In this document: piece by piece, positions 30,841 through 41,210 of the stretch | Position numbering within the stretch: position 1 is the stretch's first letter | Layout of the letters: the number at the start of each line of letters is the position of its first letter | Origin: a virus | DNA: 57,131 bases | Reading direction: 5' to 3' (one strand) | IMG/VR virus record: IMGVR_UViG_3300021365_000017 | Coordinates: 1-57,131 of that record | The notes under the pieces: generated by a model | Database searches by the model: none | What the model was told of the DNA's origin: nothing | Seen by the model: only the letters and a program-made list of their open reading frames with translations | Translations under genes and position numbers: made by a program

Positions 30841-32469
30841 TTATTCCTGACCTTCCTCCTGTTGAGCTAAGAACTCACGTAGAATCACTTTTGTAGCTGC
30901 CTCCTCCAAAATATCCCTACCAATTCTTCTACCTGTCGGCTGGTCAACAGCACGGAATTTGCTGTTAATTAGCTCAAACCTTGGGTCGAATGTAAATACA
31001 GTTTCTGTGCTTAGGTCAAGACCTTCAATATCTTGGGTAACACCCTCGATAAGTCCCGGTCCAGTAGCAATATCATAACCTATGAGCTCACCCCCCGGGC
31101 TAAGAACAACATTATTGACAAGGGTTGTTTGAGCAGCTTCTCCATCCCCTGCCCCTACAGCAAACTTAAATTCTCTGCCCTTGACACTTGCGGGAACACG
31201 ATACACACTTTGATTAGGTTTTTCTGGAACCGTGTTGTCATCCTCATCAATGTACGCTGGGATTGTCATGCTGTCTTTTACAGGGATAAGGTCTGTTAAT
31301 GGCTTGTCGGTCTCTTGAGAGGCCTTAAGTCTTGCTTGTGCAGCAGCGTCAGAGCGTCTTGCCGAAAGGTCTTGAGCAAGCTGATTGTTTACCTGCACAA
31401 GGTTGAATGCCTTTGATGCGGCCTCCTCCATGTACAGCTTAACAGCCTTTCTTCTTTCAATGTACTGTCGAGATACAGCACCCATGTTCCCCATCTCTTC
31501 CTTAACCTCCTCATCAGACACATCAAATACCCACTCTCCGCTAGAGTCGAGTTTACCATTACCAATGTTTTTACCGCTGGGTAGCACAGTAAAAATTTCC
31601 TCTGCATTGTAAAGAGCAAAAGCCTCAGTAAAATCTGACTCCGTAAGCTCTGTAGTTCCGGGCTTCTGTAAATTCTTGTAGCCTGTAACAGCGATAGCCT
31701 CCATCATTTCAGTACCCCTTACGGAAAACTTAGATTGAAGGTTCGCGTCAATGTCTTCATAGATTGCCGCTTTGTTAAGTGTACCATCTGCAAACCCAAG
31801 GTCTGTAAGGTTTTGGTAGGTTGCCTCGCGAGCTGCAAGCACGTCTGTATATACAGAGTTACCAAGGTTTTCCGTCATGTATTCGGTACCCTTCCATAGG
31901 GTAGAAGGAACAAACACGTCGCTCATGTCCGCGATGTTAGACTCTCTCCAGTTTATTTGACCGTTGCCCATCACCACCTCAAGCTGTCTAGTCGCTTCGT
32001 TCCAACTGTAGTTGGCTTTAGAGTATTCGTTGTATTTATCTAAGCTTTCTGCAATACCGCCCGATAGGTTCTTGTATTGGCCTTGTGCGATTGACAATCT
32101 AGTTTGATTATCTAGTGCACTTTTAGCTGTAGAAATGTTCTTGAACTCAATAAACTCACCACGAAGTCTTTGATACTCGTCAATGTCTGATTGAACACCG
32201 GTTCTGTAAGCTTTTGTTGCAGCATTCTGATACTCAGTCAATAAAATCTGAGCACCATCCCTGTATTTTGATGTGATTCCAGCGGGTACAGCCTCACCGA
32301 GCGCGTCGGTAAAGCCCATGGTTTGGTTAGTCTGAGCTTTTCTTCTTTCAAACTCATCAGACATACCCTGAATGCCTTGGCTTATTCTATCTCCAATCTG
32401 AGCACCGATACCTGTGTAGCTAATTGGTGCTGGGAGAAAACCAGTTTTAAATCTCGTTCCTTCTGCCAT
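30841..32469 (-). CDS. Internal virion/ejection-associated protein, 542 residues
   Basis: The start is taken at ATG 32469 (MAEGTRFKTGFLPAPISYTG), directly after the previous stop. The sequence is largely helical and soluble, with long charged helices (GMSDEFERRKAQTNQTMGFT; LTEYQNAATKAYRTGVQSDI). No enzymatic motif is seen. Position between the Gly/Ala-rich internal protein and the giant polyvalent protein matches the set of internal proteins that podovirus-like phages eject with DNA; the assignment is by context. Confidence 0.6.
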   Translation of the reverse strand: MAEGTRFKTGFLPAPISYTGIGAQIGDRISQGIQGMSDEFERRKAQTNQTMGFTDALGEAVPAGITSKYRDGAQILLTEYQNAATKAYRTGVQSDIDEYQRLRGEFIEFKNISTAKSALDNQTRLSIAQGQYKNLSGGIAESLDKYNEYSKANYSWNEATRQLEVVMGNGQINWRESNIADMSDVFVPSTLWKGTEYMTENLGNSVYTDVLAAREATYQNLTDLGFADGTLNKAAIYEDIDANLQSKFSVRGTEMMEAIAVTGYKNLQKPGTTELTESDFTEAFALYNAEEIFTVLPSGKNIGNGKLDSSGEWVFDVSDEEVKEEMGNMGAVSRQYIERRKAVKLYMEEAASKAFNLVQVNNQLAQDLSARRSDAAAQARLKASQETDKPLTDLIPVKDSMTIPAYIDEDDNTVPEKPNQSVYRVPASVKGREFKFAVGAGDGEAAQTTLVNNVVLSPGGELIGYDIATGPGLIEGVTQDIEGLDLSTETVFTFDPRFELINSKFRAVDQPTGRRIGRDILEEAATKVILREFLAQQEEGQE

Positions 32470-32470
32470 C

Positions 32471-33388
32471 TTAATCTGCTTTTTCAAATCTAGTTACGAG
32501 CTTTCTAACGAAGCTGTGAAGTCCTGATTTACCCTTACCTGAAAGTTTCTGTAGCCGAGTAGCATCCTCTGGAGCAATAACATACTCGCCTCCAGTAAGG
32601 GCAATACCCATAGACTTACCATCTTCATCAACTACATACATCTCATTTTTCTCGTGGCTAAACTCACCCGGTGTTTTTTGAACCTCGCCTCCATCTTCCA
32701 TTTTAGAAAGGGCAATACCGCCTACTGCGGCCTGAGCCATCCCTCCAAGGGCACCAGCAAAGCCAGCGGAACGCTGTTGTCTAGCTTGAGCAACTTGAGC
32801 CTGTGCTAATGCCTGCGCGTCGTAACCATACTCGATGTCTCTCGTAGAGCGGGCCTCTCTTCTGCCAACTTCTTGTTGTTTTGCATCGGCCAAATTTGTA
32901 AGAGCCTGCGTTTGTAATTGTTGTTGGGTCATGGCTTCCGTTCTCATCTGAGATTGAGCGTCTCTTTGCGCCTGCATCACAGCCCCAAGACCTCTAGCCC
33001 CAAACTGACCCGCTGCCTGCGTCGTGGTGGCTAAGGAACGGTTGATGTCCTCTGTTCTCATCTTAACTAACCTTTGGTCATAGGCGTTTTTTGCAGCCTC
33101 GTAGTACTCCGAAGGCGTTGACAAAGATGGTTGAGAAGCCTTAAGCTTTCTAAGCTCTGTCTCCGCAACTCCAAGTGCCTTTTCACCTCGCTTGATTCCA
33201 GCACCCCCAGCAAAAATGTCTACAATACCACCCAAAGCAGTGGCAGCTCCAGAGCCTATCATACCCAACGCAGCCGCTGAAGGGGAGTAAGTGCTCCCGC
33301 CGCCGCCGCCACTGGGGTCACCACCCCCGCCAGTGTTGTCGGGAGTTTCTGGTGGTGGAATGTTTGCTTCGTTTCCGTCTTGACTCAT
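32471..33388 (-). CDS. Internal virion protein, Gly/Ala/Gln-rich, 305 residues
   Basis: The N-terminus is low complexity (PPPETPDNTGGGGDPSGGGG), followed by a small-residue hydrophobic segment (ALGMIGSGAATALGGIVDIF) that may insert into membrane, long Gln/Ala helices (QQQLQTQALTNLADAKQQEV), and a second Gly/Ala segment (AGFAGALGGMAQAAVGGIAL). This is the usual look of small ejected proteins of short-tailed phages. The C-terminal block (GGEYVIAPEDATRLQKLSGK) recurs in such proteins. Role inferred from composition and context. Confidence 0.65.
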   Translation of the reverse strand: MSQDGNEANIPPPETPDNTGGGGDPSGGGGGSTYSPSAAALGMIGSGAATALGGIVDIFAGGAGIKRGEKALGVAETELRKLKASQPSLSTPSEYYEAAKNAYDQRLVKMRTEDINRSLATTTQAAGQFGARGLGAVMQAQRDAQSQMRTEAMTQQQLQTQALTNLADAKQQEVGRREARSTRDIEYGYDAQALAQAQVAQARQQRSAGFAGALGGMAQAAVGGIALSKMEDGGEVQKTPGEFSHEKNEMYVVDEDGKSMGIALTGGEYVIAPEDATRLQKLSGKGKSGLHSFVRKLVTRFEKAD

Positions 33389-33393
33389 AGCTA

Positions 33394-33401
33394 CAAATTT
33401 A
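33394..33401 (-). promoter_or_regulatory. -7 promoter element TAAATTTG, 5 nt before ATG
   Basis: The minus strand reads TAAATTTG-TAGCT-ATG, with the ATG at 33388. The box overlaps the stop of the 1777-residue gene, so the internal virion genes have an extra promoter within the operon. Confidence 0.55.
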
Positions 33402-36400
33402 TTGGTTTTGTGAATTATCTAGTGGAGAAGGTGTGTACACCGCATTTACCCCGTACAGCTCAACCGCAGACGTGTTGTCATTTACGAGTTTAAATTTAGC
33501 GTAGTAATCTCTCAACACCTCTCCGTTGATAACGTCAGAAGATAAGGCCATTAGCGTGCTACCAACAAGGTTGCCGGGGTCGCTGTCTACAACGATTGTC
33601 TTTCTGTCCTTTACGGACTGTATAGTTTTGGTTGTATTGCCCTCTGCGGAGCCCGTAAGAGTTTTAACAGTATCGCCAATACCGAACGGAAGGTTGCTAA
33701 TCCTAGAGGTGAAGGTGATTTCTTTATTGCTGTTTGCCTGTGAAGCAACAACACCTAACACAATCCGCTCAGTGCCAATAGAGTCACTGGCATTTGCAGC
33801 GATACCACGAGGGATATTGGTGTAGTACATACCCTCCTTCTCCTCAAACATTGCTTCGGTGATGGTGGTGTTTTGCGTGTTGTTTTCTATGGCTCCAGAC
33901 CAAGTGTCGTTACCCTCAAGGCTCATAGCTGTGTAAGCCTTTACCATGGATGGTGTTTGCTTAGAAACCATGTCTACCGTAGAGTTAAATTGATTACCGT
34001 AGAAGTTGTTTCGAGTAGCATTGATGTTATGTCTGTACATCTGACCCCCTTCAAAGGAAAAGAATCTGTTGTGAATATGAGCATACATCTCAGGGATGAA
34101 GCTGTATCTCGTCATCCAGAACTCCTTTGTAGTAGAGTATGCAATGGTTTCCCCATTGTTGGTTACGGCACTCCCCACAGCCACAGCATCGGAAGCATCT
34201 GAAGCTACATTAGCCCCGATATCAATGATGCTGGTACAGAACTTAATTGAACCGTCTTTACATGACAGCTCAGCAGTACCTCTAAATTCTCCAGATGTAC
34301 TTAAGACTACATCTACCGGCACTTTTTCTTCCTTGTCAACATGAATTGGGTCAACGAAAACAGAACCTCTTTTCATCAGGAGGTCGGCATACACAACACC
34401 AACATGGGTCTTGTTCCATATCGGCTCTCTATCATCACTGTTAATGTGTGCGCTGTCCCAAGGGTATTCGTCTTTATCCCAAGTAAGAGTGTTGGTCGAT
34501 GCAACGATGGACACCCTCCCATCGGCAGATGTGATATCCGGATTGGTGGGGGGCTTAACTATATCTCCAACTGTTGTACCCCCAAAACCCAATGGCGCGG
34601 TGTCTGTACTTTCAATAGTAACGATGAACTCGCTATTCTCTGGGTCAATTCCCGAAGGCAGTCTGGGGGTTGATGTGCTTTCAAAAGCATTCATGAAGGC
34701 AGTCTCGAAGAAAGACTCCATTTTAGTGTCACTAATAGGACTAATGCCAGATGAGGTCACCGCGATAACCTTACCTGAAGACATGTCAGAAAAATAAATC
34801 CTTCCGAATCTTTCAACCACCGACTCTGGATTTCTTCCGGGGCCGTATGTACCAGAAAGATAGGTCTCCTTGCCGAGCACATCAGTGGAAGTGACTAGTT
34901 GAGATTGACCCGTGCTTTGGATTAGTGTTCTTCCTACTGGTGTAAGACTAACCTTGTTTTCCTGTAGGTTAAAGAAGGACTCCCCTGCATCAACCAAGTA
35001 GGTGATAATCCCATGCTGACTATTGTAGTCTTTGAATGGGAACAATGAAGGGTTAAACGAGGAAAGGTTAAGCCTACTGGAGTCGGACACAAACCTGTCA
35101 CTGTAAGTAACTGCCGACTCACGGGTAATCTCTTTTTGCTCTACTGTCTCGACGAATGGTCGGCCAATGTTAATAGCCTTCGAGTCAAAGAAGTCGCTAA
35201 CGCTTTCTGACTCTACAATTTGCTTTCTGTATCTAGCCTCATCAACCTTAGTTGGGTCAAAGATTCTAGTGATGCCAGACACTGGGGCAAATGAAGATTC
35301 AGGGTTGAACAACTGTTCCCTAATACGCATGTAAACGTCACCCTCTCTGAGTGTAATCACACCGGGGAACAGACTGTTTCCACTCCCCACCGTAGTGTCT
35401 ACAGTGTTTGCGGAGGCCGTGGTTCCGATGGTGTTAGAACTAAATGGATTAGACGGATGCACGCTATACACAAACAGCCCGTTGCCCTCTGGCCTAACAC
35501 TCTCAACAAAAACCCTACCAGTAGAACTAATTGCATCGCCGTCGGCGTTGTCTCCAGTGTTCACCCTGTCTCCATTGTACAACCTCTGAGAAGAGATAAA
35601 CGAAAACTCACCCTCAACAGTGATGCTAAAAGCGGGAACTGAGGTGTTACTGCGGTCACCTCCGTGAGTTCTAGTTCCGCCTACTGTTTTGATGTCGTAA
35701 CACCTACCAACCTCATAGTAAATCCTGTTCTCTTGCCCTTTTTGAGGTCTGTAAATTTCTACCACACATCCCTGAGAAAAGAAGTCCGTACCCACAGCAA
35801 TCTCATCCCTACTAAACCTTGGAGTATTGTTGTCCCTAACAGTTAAAAACCATCCTGTTCTTCGGAAATTGTTTTCATCAGACTGAACCGCACCACCATC
35901 AGAGGCCGTAGATTGTACGGATAGTTTAATTGGATTCTTGTCGTCGTCTACATAGTACTTGTAGGAGGTGATTGCAAACTCGTGCATCGGTCTAATACGG
36001 CTGCCGTCTGGACCAACGTACTCGATGATTCGCATTACATCTCCCTCCTGATACTGATAGTCTAACTGCCCTCCTTTAAATTCCTTGTAAGAGTTTGCCT
36101 TACCCTCAGTAGGCCTCATAGACACAAAGATTTGACCATTGATTCCGCCAGCAATGGATTCGATAACTGGTCTATCCCTATCTGCTACCACATTCTGAGG
36201 AGAGAGAATGTCGGAGAATGTCGTTTGCTTTCCTAGGCAAGCCTCAGCAATACTCACCTGCATAATCTTATCGTAGCTGGTGTTTTTGCTGTACATGGGA
36301 GCCCATTTTGATGCCCACTCTGGTGGCTCATGCAAGAGTCTCATGTCAATCGCAGTCGGTCCGTTCCTTCCCTGTCTCTGAGAAGCCCCAAAGTGAGCCA

Positions 36401-38732
36401 CATCCACGGTGTCAATCTTCTGGACACCAGAGGCTCTGTTTCTTTCGTCGTAATACACAACACCGAAGTCGTGTGTCGCACCAGCCTTGAAGCTCTGAAC
36501 CTTTTCAGACTCTCCAAACACATCAACATTTCCTACAGCGTCGTAATCAAAAAGCAAAGACTTAATGCTACTAGAGCCATTGTCGTAGTCCTCGACAGTA
36601 AACCCATCCGCATTCACATGCGTTGAGTTGATGATGACGCTGTGCTCATCAATGTCGTAGACATCATATCCGCTATAATTTTCTGCAACCAGAGGATGGT
36701 TTGAAGTATCAACAAACTGGTTTCCTGTTTGAGTTGAGCCAAAGCCCCTATTTACACCCTTCACGAACTGTGATGAAAGGTCAACACCAGCCATCCGAAC
36801 AAAGAACCTAACTTTTGTTGGCGAGATAACCGAAGAGGAGTGAATGACAAACTTTAATTCTCCTGAAAATCCTACAAACAACTGGTTCTTGTTGTTGATG
36901 TTTGATGGGATTAAGTCATGGTTGGCACCCCCAACAGCAGCCATGTGGGTGGTCATCCTCCCAAACTGACCCTCGTTGTTGTCGTTAGAAGAAAGGTTGT
37001 TTCCATAGGCATCTCCAGCCTGAGAGCTTGAGGTCTGACCCGGAGACACCCCAACGAATGCAGATGTTTGGCCAACAACACCATCAATCAGGGCATCCCG
37101 AAAGTTATCCAAGTTTGTTACGTCAGACACATCGAACTGCTTGCTGAATATGATGTCGCTATTTGGGGTGAAATTTGATAGTGCTCCGTTCGTGTTATCG
37201 GGGTGAAGAATTGTGCAGTTCTGCGAGTGTACTAGCTGCCCGTTTTGAAACGTACTAGCCGGAACATCAATAGCACTGTCGTTGTCCCCAGAACACATGA
37301 TTCCAATTTTACTCGAAGACAGATTTACACTGAAGTCAATAGATGGAGACATGTCCGCAGGAAAACCACCTTCAGGAAACTCTGAAAGGTCTACATCAAA
37401 ATGGATTCCCGTCGTGGTGAAGCTATTGTCACTGGTGTTATCAGGGTCTGTAAAGCCATAACCGTCAAGGTGATTTGCTGCAAAATCCAACTCCGATGGA
37501 CTAGCTGAGCTAGTGCCATTCAATGGGGCAAAGAAGGCTTCAGCAAAGTCTGTGTTATACGAACCACTAAAGGAACTGTAATAGACGTTATTTGACCTTA
37601 CGATAGCATCGTTGTCATTAACTGTAAAGTCATAGTCTCCACCAAGAGAGCTCTCGGGTTTGTACACTGGGTAGTTGTAGACATCTGTTTCTATGTTGTC
37701 AAACCCCTCTAAGTAGTTCCCGTAAATCAACCTACCGTCAGACACGCATTGAGCCCCAGCTCTTCTGGGAACTGCATCAAAAGACTTGTTCACCTCCTCA
37801 TCGGAGAGGAAGGTGTAGGCTCCATCGTTTCTGAAGATAAAGTTTTGAGTCAGCGTACCTATGCTCACGGGCTCGACATTATCAAGCTCCTTAATAAGCA
37901 CGAACGCACCATCATTATTCTTTCTACCGAACAACCTAATCTTCTCAACGGGACCGCTGGAGTTAGTGATTGTTAGCCTAAGCTCATTGTTTCTTTTCTC
38001 TAGCGAGCCAAACTCTCTAGAGTTGAATGCAGTGTGAGACTTACTTACAGCTAGGGATGAGTACGCAGAAAGCGCAGACACCTCGCCATCGTCATAAACG
38101 TATTGATACGCGAACTGAAAGCAAGACTCTTTGAGGTTGTTTACACCTAAGCTTTGATTGGTTTGAAATGCAAACGTAATTACATCCTGAGGCGGTGCCT
38201 TTGCAACAGTGAGAAACTTCGATTTAGTTTGGTCTGTGCCACCTGTGAATGCGGAGCTGTACTGCCCAAGGATTGCCTTGGTAGCGTTAATCTTTCTAGG
38301 TTCGTTTCTGTTGTCGGTGAAGTAGAGTAAGTGCTCTTGAAATTGATTAACAACAATATCAGCCTTCACGAAACCGCCTTGGGAAAAGTTTAAAACGTCG
38401 TCCTCATAAACCTTTCTGTAGGTGTTGTCAGAAGAATCATACAGGTAGATACCGTGACTACCGTTTGAGTTGTAGAGAAAGAAGTAGATGCTCTTCTCTG
38501 CGTCAGATGACACACACCCAATGACCCTATTGGTGCCAGAGCTTGGGATAGCGTCTTCGGAAGTTCTTGCAGCTATAGCAGTATTGCCCTGCACGTTTTT
38601 TACCACGCCTTGTTGCCCGTCACTCTCGTGTGAAACGCGAATGTTGAGAGCATCAGTCATCTCAAAAGGCTTTACAAGTCTTTCGTCCTCATCCTTGTTG
38701 AGATACTGGGGTACAAGCTTCTCAATAGCCAT
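33399..38732 (-). CDS. Tail tubular/stabilisation protein, 1777 residues
   Basis: The N-terminus (MAIEKLVPQYLNKDEDERLV, then KPFEMTDALNIRVSHESDGQ and GVVKNVQGN) resembles the tail tube/stabilisation protein of crAss-like and other Bacteroidetes short-tailed phages: an opening beta-propeller region with repeated 'YFTDNRNEPRKIN'-type blades. The rest is long beta-rich sequence. It follows two adaptor-like genes, with which it overlaps (TAATG at 38732). It likely forms the tail hub or tube that links head to appendages. Family link is by pattern and order. Confidence 0.7.
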   Translation of the reverse strand: MAIEKLVPQYLNKDEDERLVKPFEMTDALNIRVSHESDGQQGVVKNVQGNTAIAARTSEDAIPSSGTNRVIGCVSSDAEKSIYFFLYNSNGSHGIYLYDSSDNTYRKVYEDDVLNFSQGGFVKADIVVNQFQEHLLYFTDNRNEPRKINATKAILGQYSSAFTGGTDQTKSKFLTVAKAPPQDVITFAFQTNQSLGVNNLKESCFQFAYQYVYDDGEVSALSAYSSLAVSKSHTAFNSREFGSLEKRNNELRLTITNSSGPVEKIRLFGRKNNDGAFVLIKELDNVEPVSIGTLTQNFIFRNDGAYTFLSDEEVNKSFDAVPRRAGAQCVSDGRLIYGNYLEGFDNIETDVYNYPVYKPESSLGGDYDFTVNDNDAIVRSNNVYYSSFSGSYNTDFAEAFFAPLNGTSSASPSELDFAANHLDGYGFTDPDNTSDNSFTTTGIHFDVDLSEFPEGGFPADMSPSIDFSVNLSSSKIGIMCSGDNDSAIDVPASTFQNGQLVHSQNCTILHPDNTNGALSNFTPNSDIIFSKQFDVSDVTNLDNFRDALIDGVVGQTSAFVGVSPGQTSSSQAGDAYGNNLSSNDNNEGQFGRMTTHMAAVGGANHDLIPSNINNKNQLFVGFSGELKFVIHSSSVISPTKVRFFVRMAGVDLSSQFVKGVNRGFGSTQTGNQFVDTSNHPLVAENYSGYDVYDIDEHSVIINSTHVNADGFTVEDYDNGSSSIKSLLFDYDAVGNVDVFGESEKVQSFKAGATHDFGVVYYDERNRASGVQKIDTVDVAHFGASQRQGRNGPTAIDMRLLHEPPEWASKWAPMYSKNTSYDKIMQVSIAEACLGKQTTFSDILSPQNVVADRDRPVIESIAGGINGQIFVSMRPTEGKANSYKEFKGGQLDYQYQEGDVMRIIEYVGPDGSRIRPMHEFAITSYKYYVDDDKNPIKLSVQSTASDGGAVQSDENNFRRTGWFLTVRDNNTPRFSRDEIAVGTDFFSQGCVVEIYRPQKGQENRIYYEVGRCYDIKTVGGTRTHGGDRSNTSVPAFSITVEGEFSFISSQRLYNGDRVNTGDNADGDAISSTGRVFVESVRPEGNGLFVYSVHPSNPFSSNTIGTTASANTVDTTVGSGNSLFPGVITLREGDVYMRIREQLFNPESSFAPVSGITRIFDPTKVDEARYRKQIVESESVSDFFDSKAINIGRPFVETVEQKEITRESAVTYSDRFVSDSSRLNLSSFNPSLFPFKDYNSQHGIITYLVDAGESFFNLQENKVSLTPVGRTLIQSTGQSQLVTSTDVLGKETYLSGTYGPGRNPESVVERFGRIYFSDMSSGKVIAVTSSGISPISDTKMESFFETAFMNAFESTSTPRLPSGIDPENSEFIVTIESTDTAPLGFGGTTVGDIVKPPTNPDITSADGRVSIVASTNTLTWDKDEYPWDSAHINSDDREPIWNKTHVGVVYADLLMKRGSVFVDPIHVDKEEKVPVDVVLSTSGEFRGTAELSCKDGSIKFCTSIIDIGANVASDASDAVAVGSAVTNNGETIAYSTTKEFWMTRYSFIPEMYAHIHNRFFSFEGGQMYRHNINATRNNFYGNQFNSTVDMVSKQTPSMVKAYTAMSLEGNDTWSGAIENNTQNTTITEAMFEEKEGMYYTNIPRGIAANASDSIGTERIVLGVVASQANSNKEITFTSRISNLPFGIGDTVKTLTGSAEGNTTKTIQSVKDRKTIVVDSDPGNLVGSTLMALSSDVINGEVLRDYYAKFKLVNDNTSAVELYGVNAVYTPSPLDNSQNQ

Positions 38733-39553
38733 TAGTACTTAGGTGATTGCTTGAAGTTCTTGCGAATAATTTGAAGCGCATCCTCTTTGCTGAACGCCTT
38801 AAGTCTAGCGTTCGCCTTTCTCCTCTCGTTGTAGTAATCCTGTCTTGCTCTTCCCTTCTCACCCAATGGTACACTTGTCTTTCTTTCGATTAACTTGTAG
38901 TACATGTAAGAACGTAGGGCTTCTTCAGCCTCAACGTGAACTGTAGGGTTTGAAGAACGGGCCTCGTCTGCGATGTATTCAATAACAATCTCACCACCTG
39001 AACCAGATGACAATTCAATCCTGTTCTGGTCCTCATTGAGCCTGTACTGGCCTTCGTAGAACCCGCCGCCTAGCCCGTAAATCTGTCCGATACCCCCTTG
39101 AAAAACATAGTTGCTAAACGTGATGAAGTCTTCGTCACCAAATACACCACCAGATGTAGCTCCTTTATCGTCCACTCGGTCAAACACGCCGTCTCCGTTG
39201 GAGTCAACCGCATCAGCTGTAGTTGCTGCTTTTGTCCCGCTGCTATTTGCGTATGCTTGCGCGTAGTCAATGTTCTTGTTCTCTGCAAACACATGAACCA
39301 ATCCATCGCTACCCACAATACCAACCTTAATCAGGCTTACAAAATCATCCGGGAGGTCAACAGTATCGTTGGTGTTTCTCTTAAGCTTTACTGAGCGAAC
39401 TCGCTTCAGCATATCAAATCCCATCTCCCTGATTCCACGCAGAGCAAGGTTCCTGATAACAACATCAGAAGCATTGCTGACGTAATCATCAGAGTCAATA
39501 GTTAGAACAAAGTCATTTACTACCTGCTCTACGGTGACGAGGTTCCTTGCCAT
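38732..39553 (-). CDS. Head-tail adaptor/tail tubular A-like protein, 273 residues
   Basis: Helical start (NLVTVEQVVNDFVLTIDSDD) with ALRGIREMGFDMLKRVRSVK and TVDLPDDFVSLIKVGIVGSD, the pattern of ring/adaptor proteins in podovirus-like phages. A stretch with a calcium-loop look occurs at DSNGDGVFDRVDD. The C-terminus is basic and helical (ERRKANARLKAFSKEDALQI). It sits between another adaptor-like gene and the 1777-residue tail protein. Assignment by pattern and order. Confidence 0.6.
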   Translation of the reverse strand: MARNLVTVEQVVNDFVLTIDSDDYVSNASDVVIRNLALRGIREMGFDMLKRVRSVKLKRNTNDTVDLPDDFVSLIKVGIVGSDGLVHVFAENKNIDYAQAYANSSGTKAATTADAVDSNGDGVFDRVDDKGATSGGVFGDEDFITFSNYVFQGGIGQIYGLGGGFYEGQYRLNEDQNRIELSSGSGGEIVIEYIADEARSSNPTVHVEAEEALRSYMYYKLIERKTSVPLGEKGRARQDYYNERRKANARLKAFSKEDALQIIRKNFKQSPKY

Positions 39554-39556
39554 GTG

Positions 39557-40294
39557 TTATCTCTTTTGCGATTGAGTCTCTGCGTAGTTGTAGATGTTAG
39601 CGTCACGCAGTGTAACACCGATAAGTCTAGCCATCTCCTCGATAATCTCAGGGATGTAATGCTCAGGAAGCTCGAAATCTATGCTGCTTGCAGCTGCGTA
39701 AGTCTCCTTGTTATTGACAACTGTAAACCCAAACGTAGGCATGGATACAGTTCTAGCACCAGTGGTAGCGAGCAAACCCTCGGGCTGCTTGTAGTATCGG
39801 ACATTAATCTTTTTGATACTAGTGGGAAACACCATAATTTCATCATCCAAGAAAGCAACAGGATTGTCCTCAGTCGGCTTGCTCAGATTGCTTGATAGAA
39901 TGTACTCAAGCTTTTCCTCATCGTATTCGACAGGAACAGTAACAGACGATGACACATCCATTAGGATTGAGCCGTGTGTCTTTACCGTAATGATTTTAGC
40001 TAGGTCATCCGGCTTTGCAAAGTGAGAACCAGAAGTTCTAGGGATTGCTCCAGACGACTTAGAGAACAGAGCCAAGTCCTCTTTAACCTGCTTAGACAAA
40101 GACTTATCTCTACCGGGGTCAATACCCCTCCTCTTCAAAGCCTCAATGTCGCTGAGCTTAGTGAACAGCTTATTGAATATGTTGGCCTGTGCGATTGGTG
40201 CAAACGCATTGAATTGGGCGGGTGTAACAAAGCCTCGCTGGTCTTTATTAGCGATGTCTTTCAGTGCATTGTAAACTTCTCGTACGCTTGCCAT
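39557..40294 (-). CDS. Head-tail connector/ring-like protein, 245 residues
   Basis: MASVREVYNALKDIANKDQR followed by GFVTPAQFNAFAPIAQANIF and a beta domain (KINVRYYKQPEGLLATTGAR) ending in helices (HYIPEIIEEMARLIGVTLRD). This order is that of connector/ring proteins of Bacteroidetes podovirus-like phages. A perfect -7 element stands 19 nt before the ATG, and a terminator separates it from the capsid operon, so it starts a new transcription unit for tail genes. Confidence 0.6.
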   Translation of the reverse strand: MASVREVYNALKDIANKDQRGFVTPAQFNAFAPIAQANIFNKLFTKLSDIEALKRRGIDPGRDKSLSKQVKEDLALFSKSSGAIPRTSGSHFAKPDDLAKIITVKTHGSILMDVSSSVTVPVEYDEEKLEYILSSNLSKPTEDNPVAFLDDEIMVFPTSIKKINVRYYKQPEGLLATTGARTVSMPTFGFTVVNNKETYAAASSIDFELPEHYIPEIIEEMARLIGVTLRDANIYNYAETQSQKR

Positions 40295-40313
40295 GGATTA
40301 GGGGAATCTCCTG

Positions 40314-40321
40314 CAAATATA
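40314..40321 (-). promoter_or_regulatory. -7 promoter element TATATTTG for the tail operon
   Basis: Exact TAnnTTTG match on the minus strand, 19 nt before the ATG at 40294 and immediately downstream of the capsid-operon terminator. Terminator and promoter stand back to back, so tail genes are reset to their own level of expression. Confidence 0.65.
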
Positions 40322-40324
40322 CAG

Positions 40325-40353
40325 AAAAAGAAAGGGGGCTATGCGCCCCCCTT
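40325..40353 (-). terminator. Intrinsic terminator of the capsid operon
   Basis: On the minus strand GGGGGC-GCATA-GCCCCC forms a perfect 6-bp GC stem (40334-40350), followed by TTTCTTTTT (40325-40333). It lies just after the stop at 40375 and before the tail-operon promoter. Confidence 0.88.
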
Positions 40354-40374
40354 CCCCTGATGATTACGTTGATA

Positions 40375-41181
40375 TTAGGCAATAGCCTCTAGCTGGCGTT
40401 CCAGCTCTGAGAGTACCGTTGAACCTTTATCAGTCATTACAAATCTAGTCATTACTTCTACAGCATCCTGTCCTACAGGTATAGAAACAATCATCTTACC
40501 TGTATCAAACCAAACCACAGCACCCTTCCTTTCTTCAATTACTTGAAAGTCAAGGGATTGTGATACGGTAGAACGAGCGTTAACCATTGGACTATCAATC
40601 GTACCCAAGAACTTAGCTGGGTTTGATTTTGCAATCTTAATAAGAGCATGCTTTATGGCAAGGTCTTTTTGATTGGTGTTGATGTTTAGCGCAAGAGCAA
40701 CAGGTAAGAGCTCATCTAGCGGTCTTGATTTGATGATTGAGATAGCATCATTAATCTTGAACTCACTCTCTATATCCGCCTCAAACGTTTCTTCCTTGTT
40801 CATCAGTTGAAACAGGATACCCCCATTCGCCTTGTTGTCTGGATGATTGTCTAGAAACGCGGAGAGATTTGATTGGTCTGGGTAAACTGTAAGATAGCTC
40901 TTGTCAAAGAGTACCTGACCCACCTGAGCTAGGTTAGTTTGCTCATCAACCCAAGGTGAGTTTTCTTGTGGGCAATACCTTAGAGCCCGAATCCTTTTGG
41001 TTTCAGGGTCAATGGCTCTAACATTCTTTGATGAAATCTTTAAGATAAAATCATTACCACTGATTACCTCGTAAGTCTTTGGGGCGGTATCCGCATTAGG
41101 AATAACCCTCTTAAATGAAGTGCCTGATGGCTTGGTAGTTTTTTGAGGCGGTCTACCACCGCGCTTCTTTGTCTGTTCCAT
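40375..41181 (-). CDS. Unknown protein downstream of major capsid, 268 residues
   Basis: The N-terminus is a basic tail with an AT-hook-like core (KKRGGRPPQKTTKP). The remainder is alpha/beta (KTYEVISGNDFILKISSKNV; LLPVALALNINTNQKDLAIK). No family recognised. Its place between major capsid and the terminator suggests a capsid-associated or decoration protein, or a DNA-binding head protein. It is separated from the capsid gene by a hairpin that may lower its expression. Confidence 0.55.
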   Translation of the reverse strand: MEQTKKRGGRPPQKTTKPSGTSFKRVIPNADTAPKTYEVISGNDFILKISSKNVRAIDPETKRIRALRYCPQENSPWVDEQTNLAQVGQVLFDKSYLTVYPDQSNLSAFLDNHPDNKANGGILFQLMNKEETFEADIESEFKINDAISIIKSRPLDELLPVALALNINTNQKDLAIKHALIKIAKSNPAKFLGTIDSPMVNARSTVSQSLDFQVIEERKGAVVWFDTGKMIVSIPVGQDAVEVMTRFVMTDKGSTVLSELERQLEAIA

Positions 41182-41210
41182 TCTAAAAAATTAAATTAAG
41201 AAAGTAACGA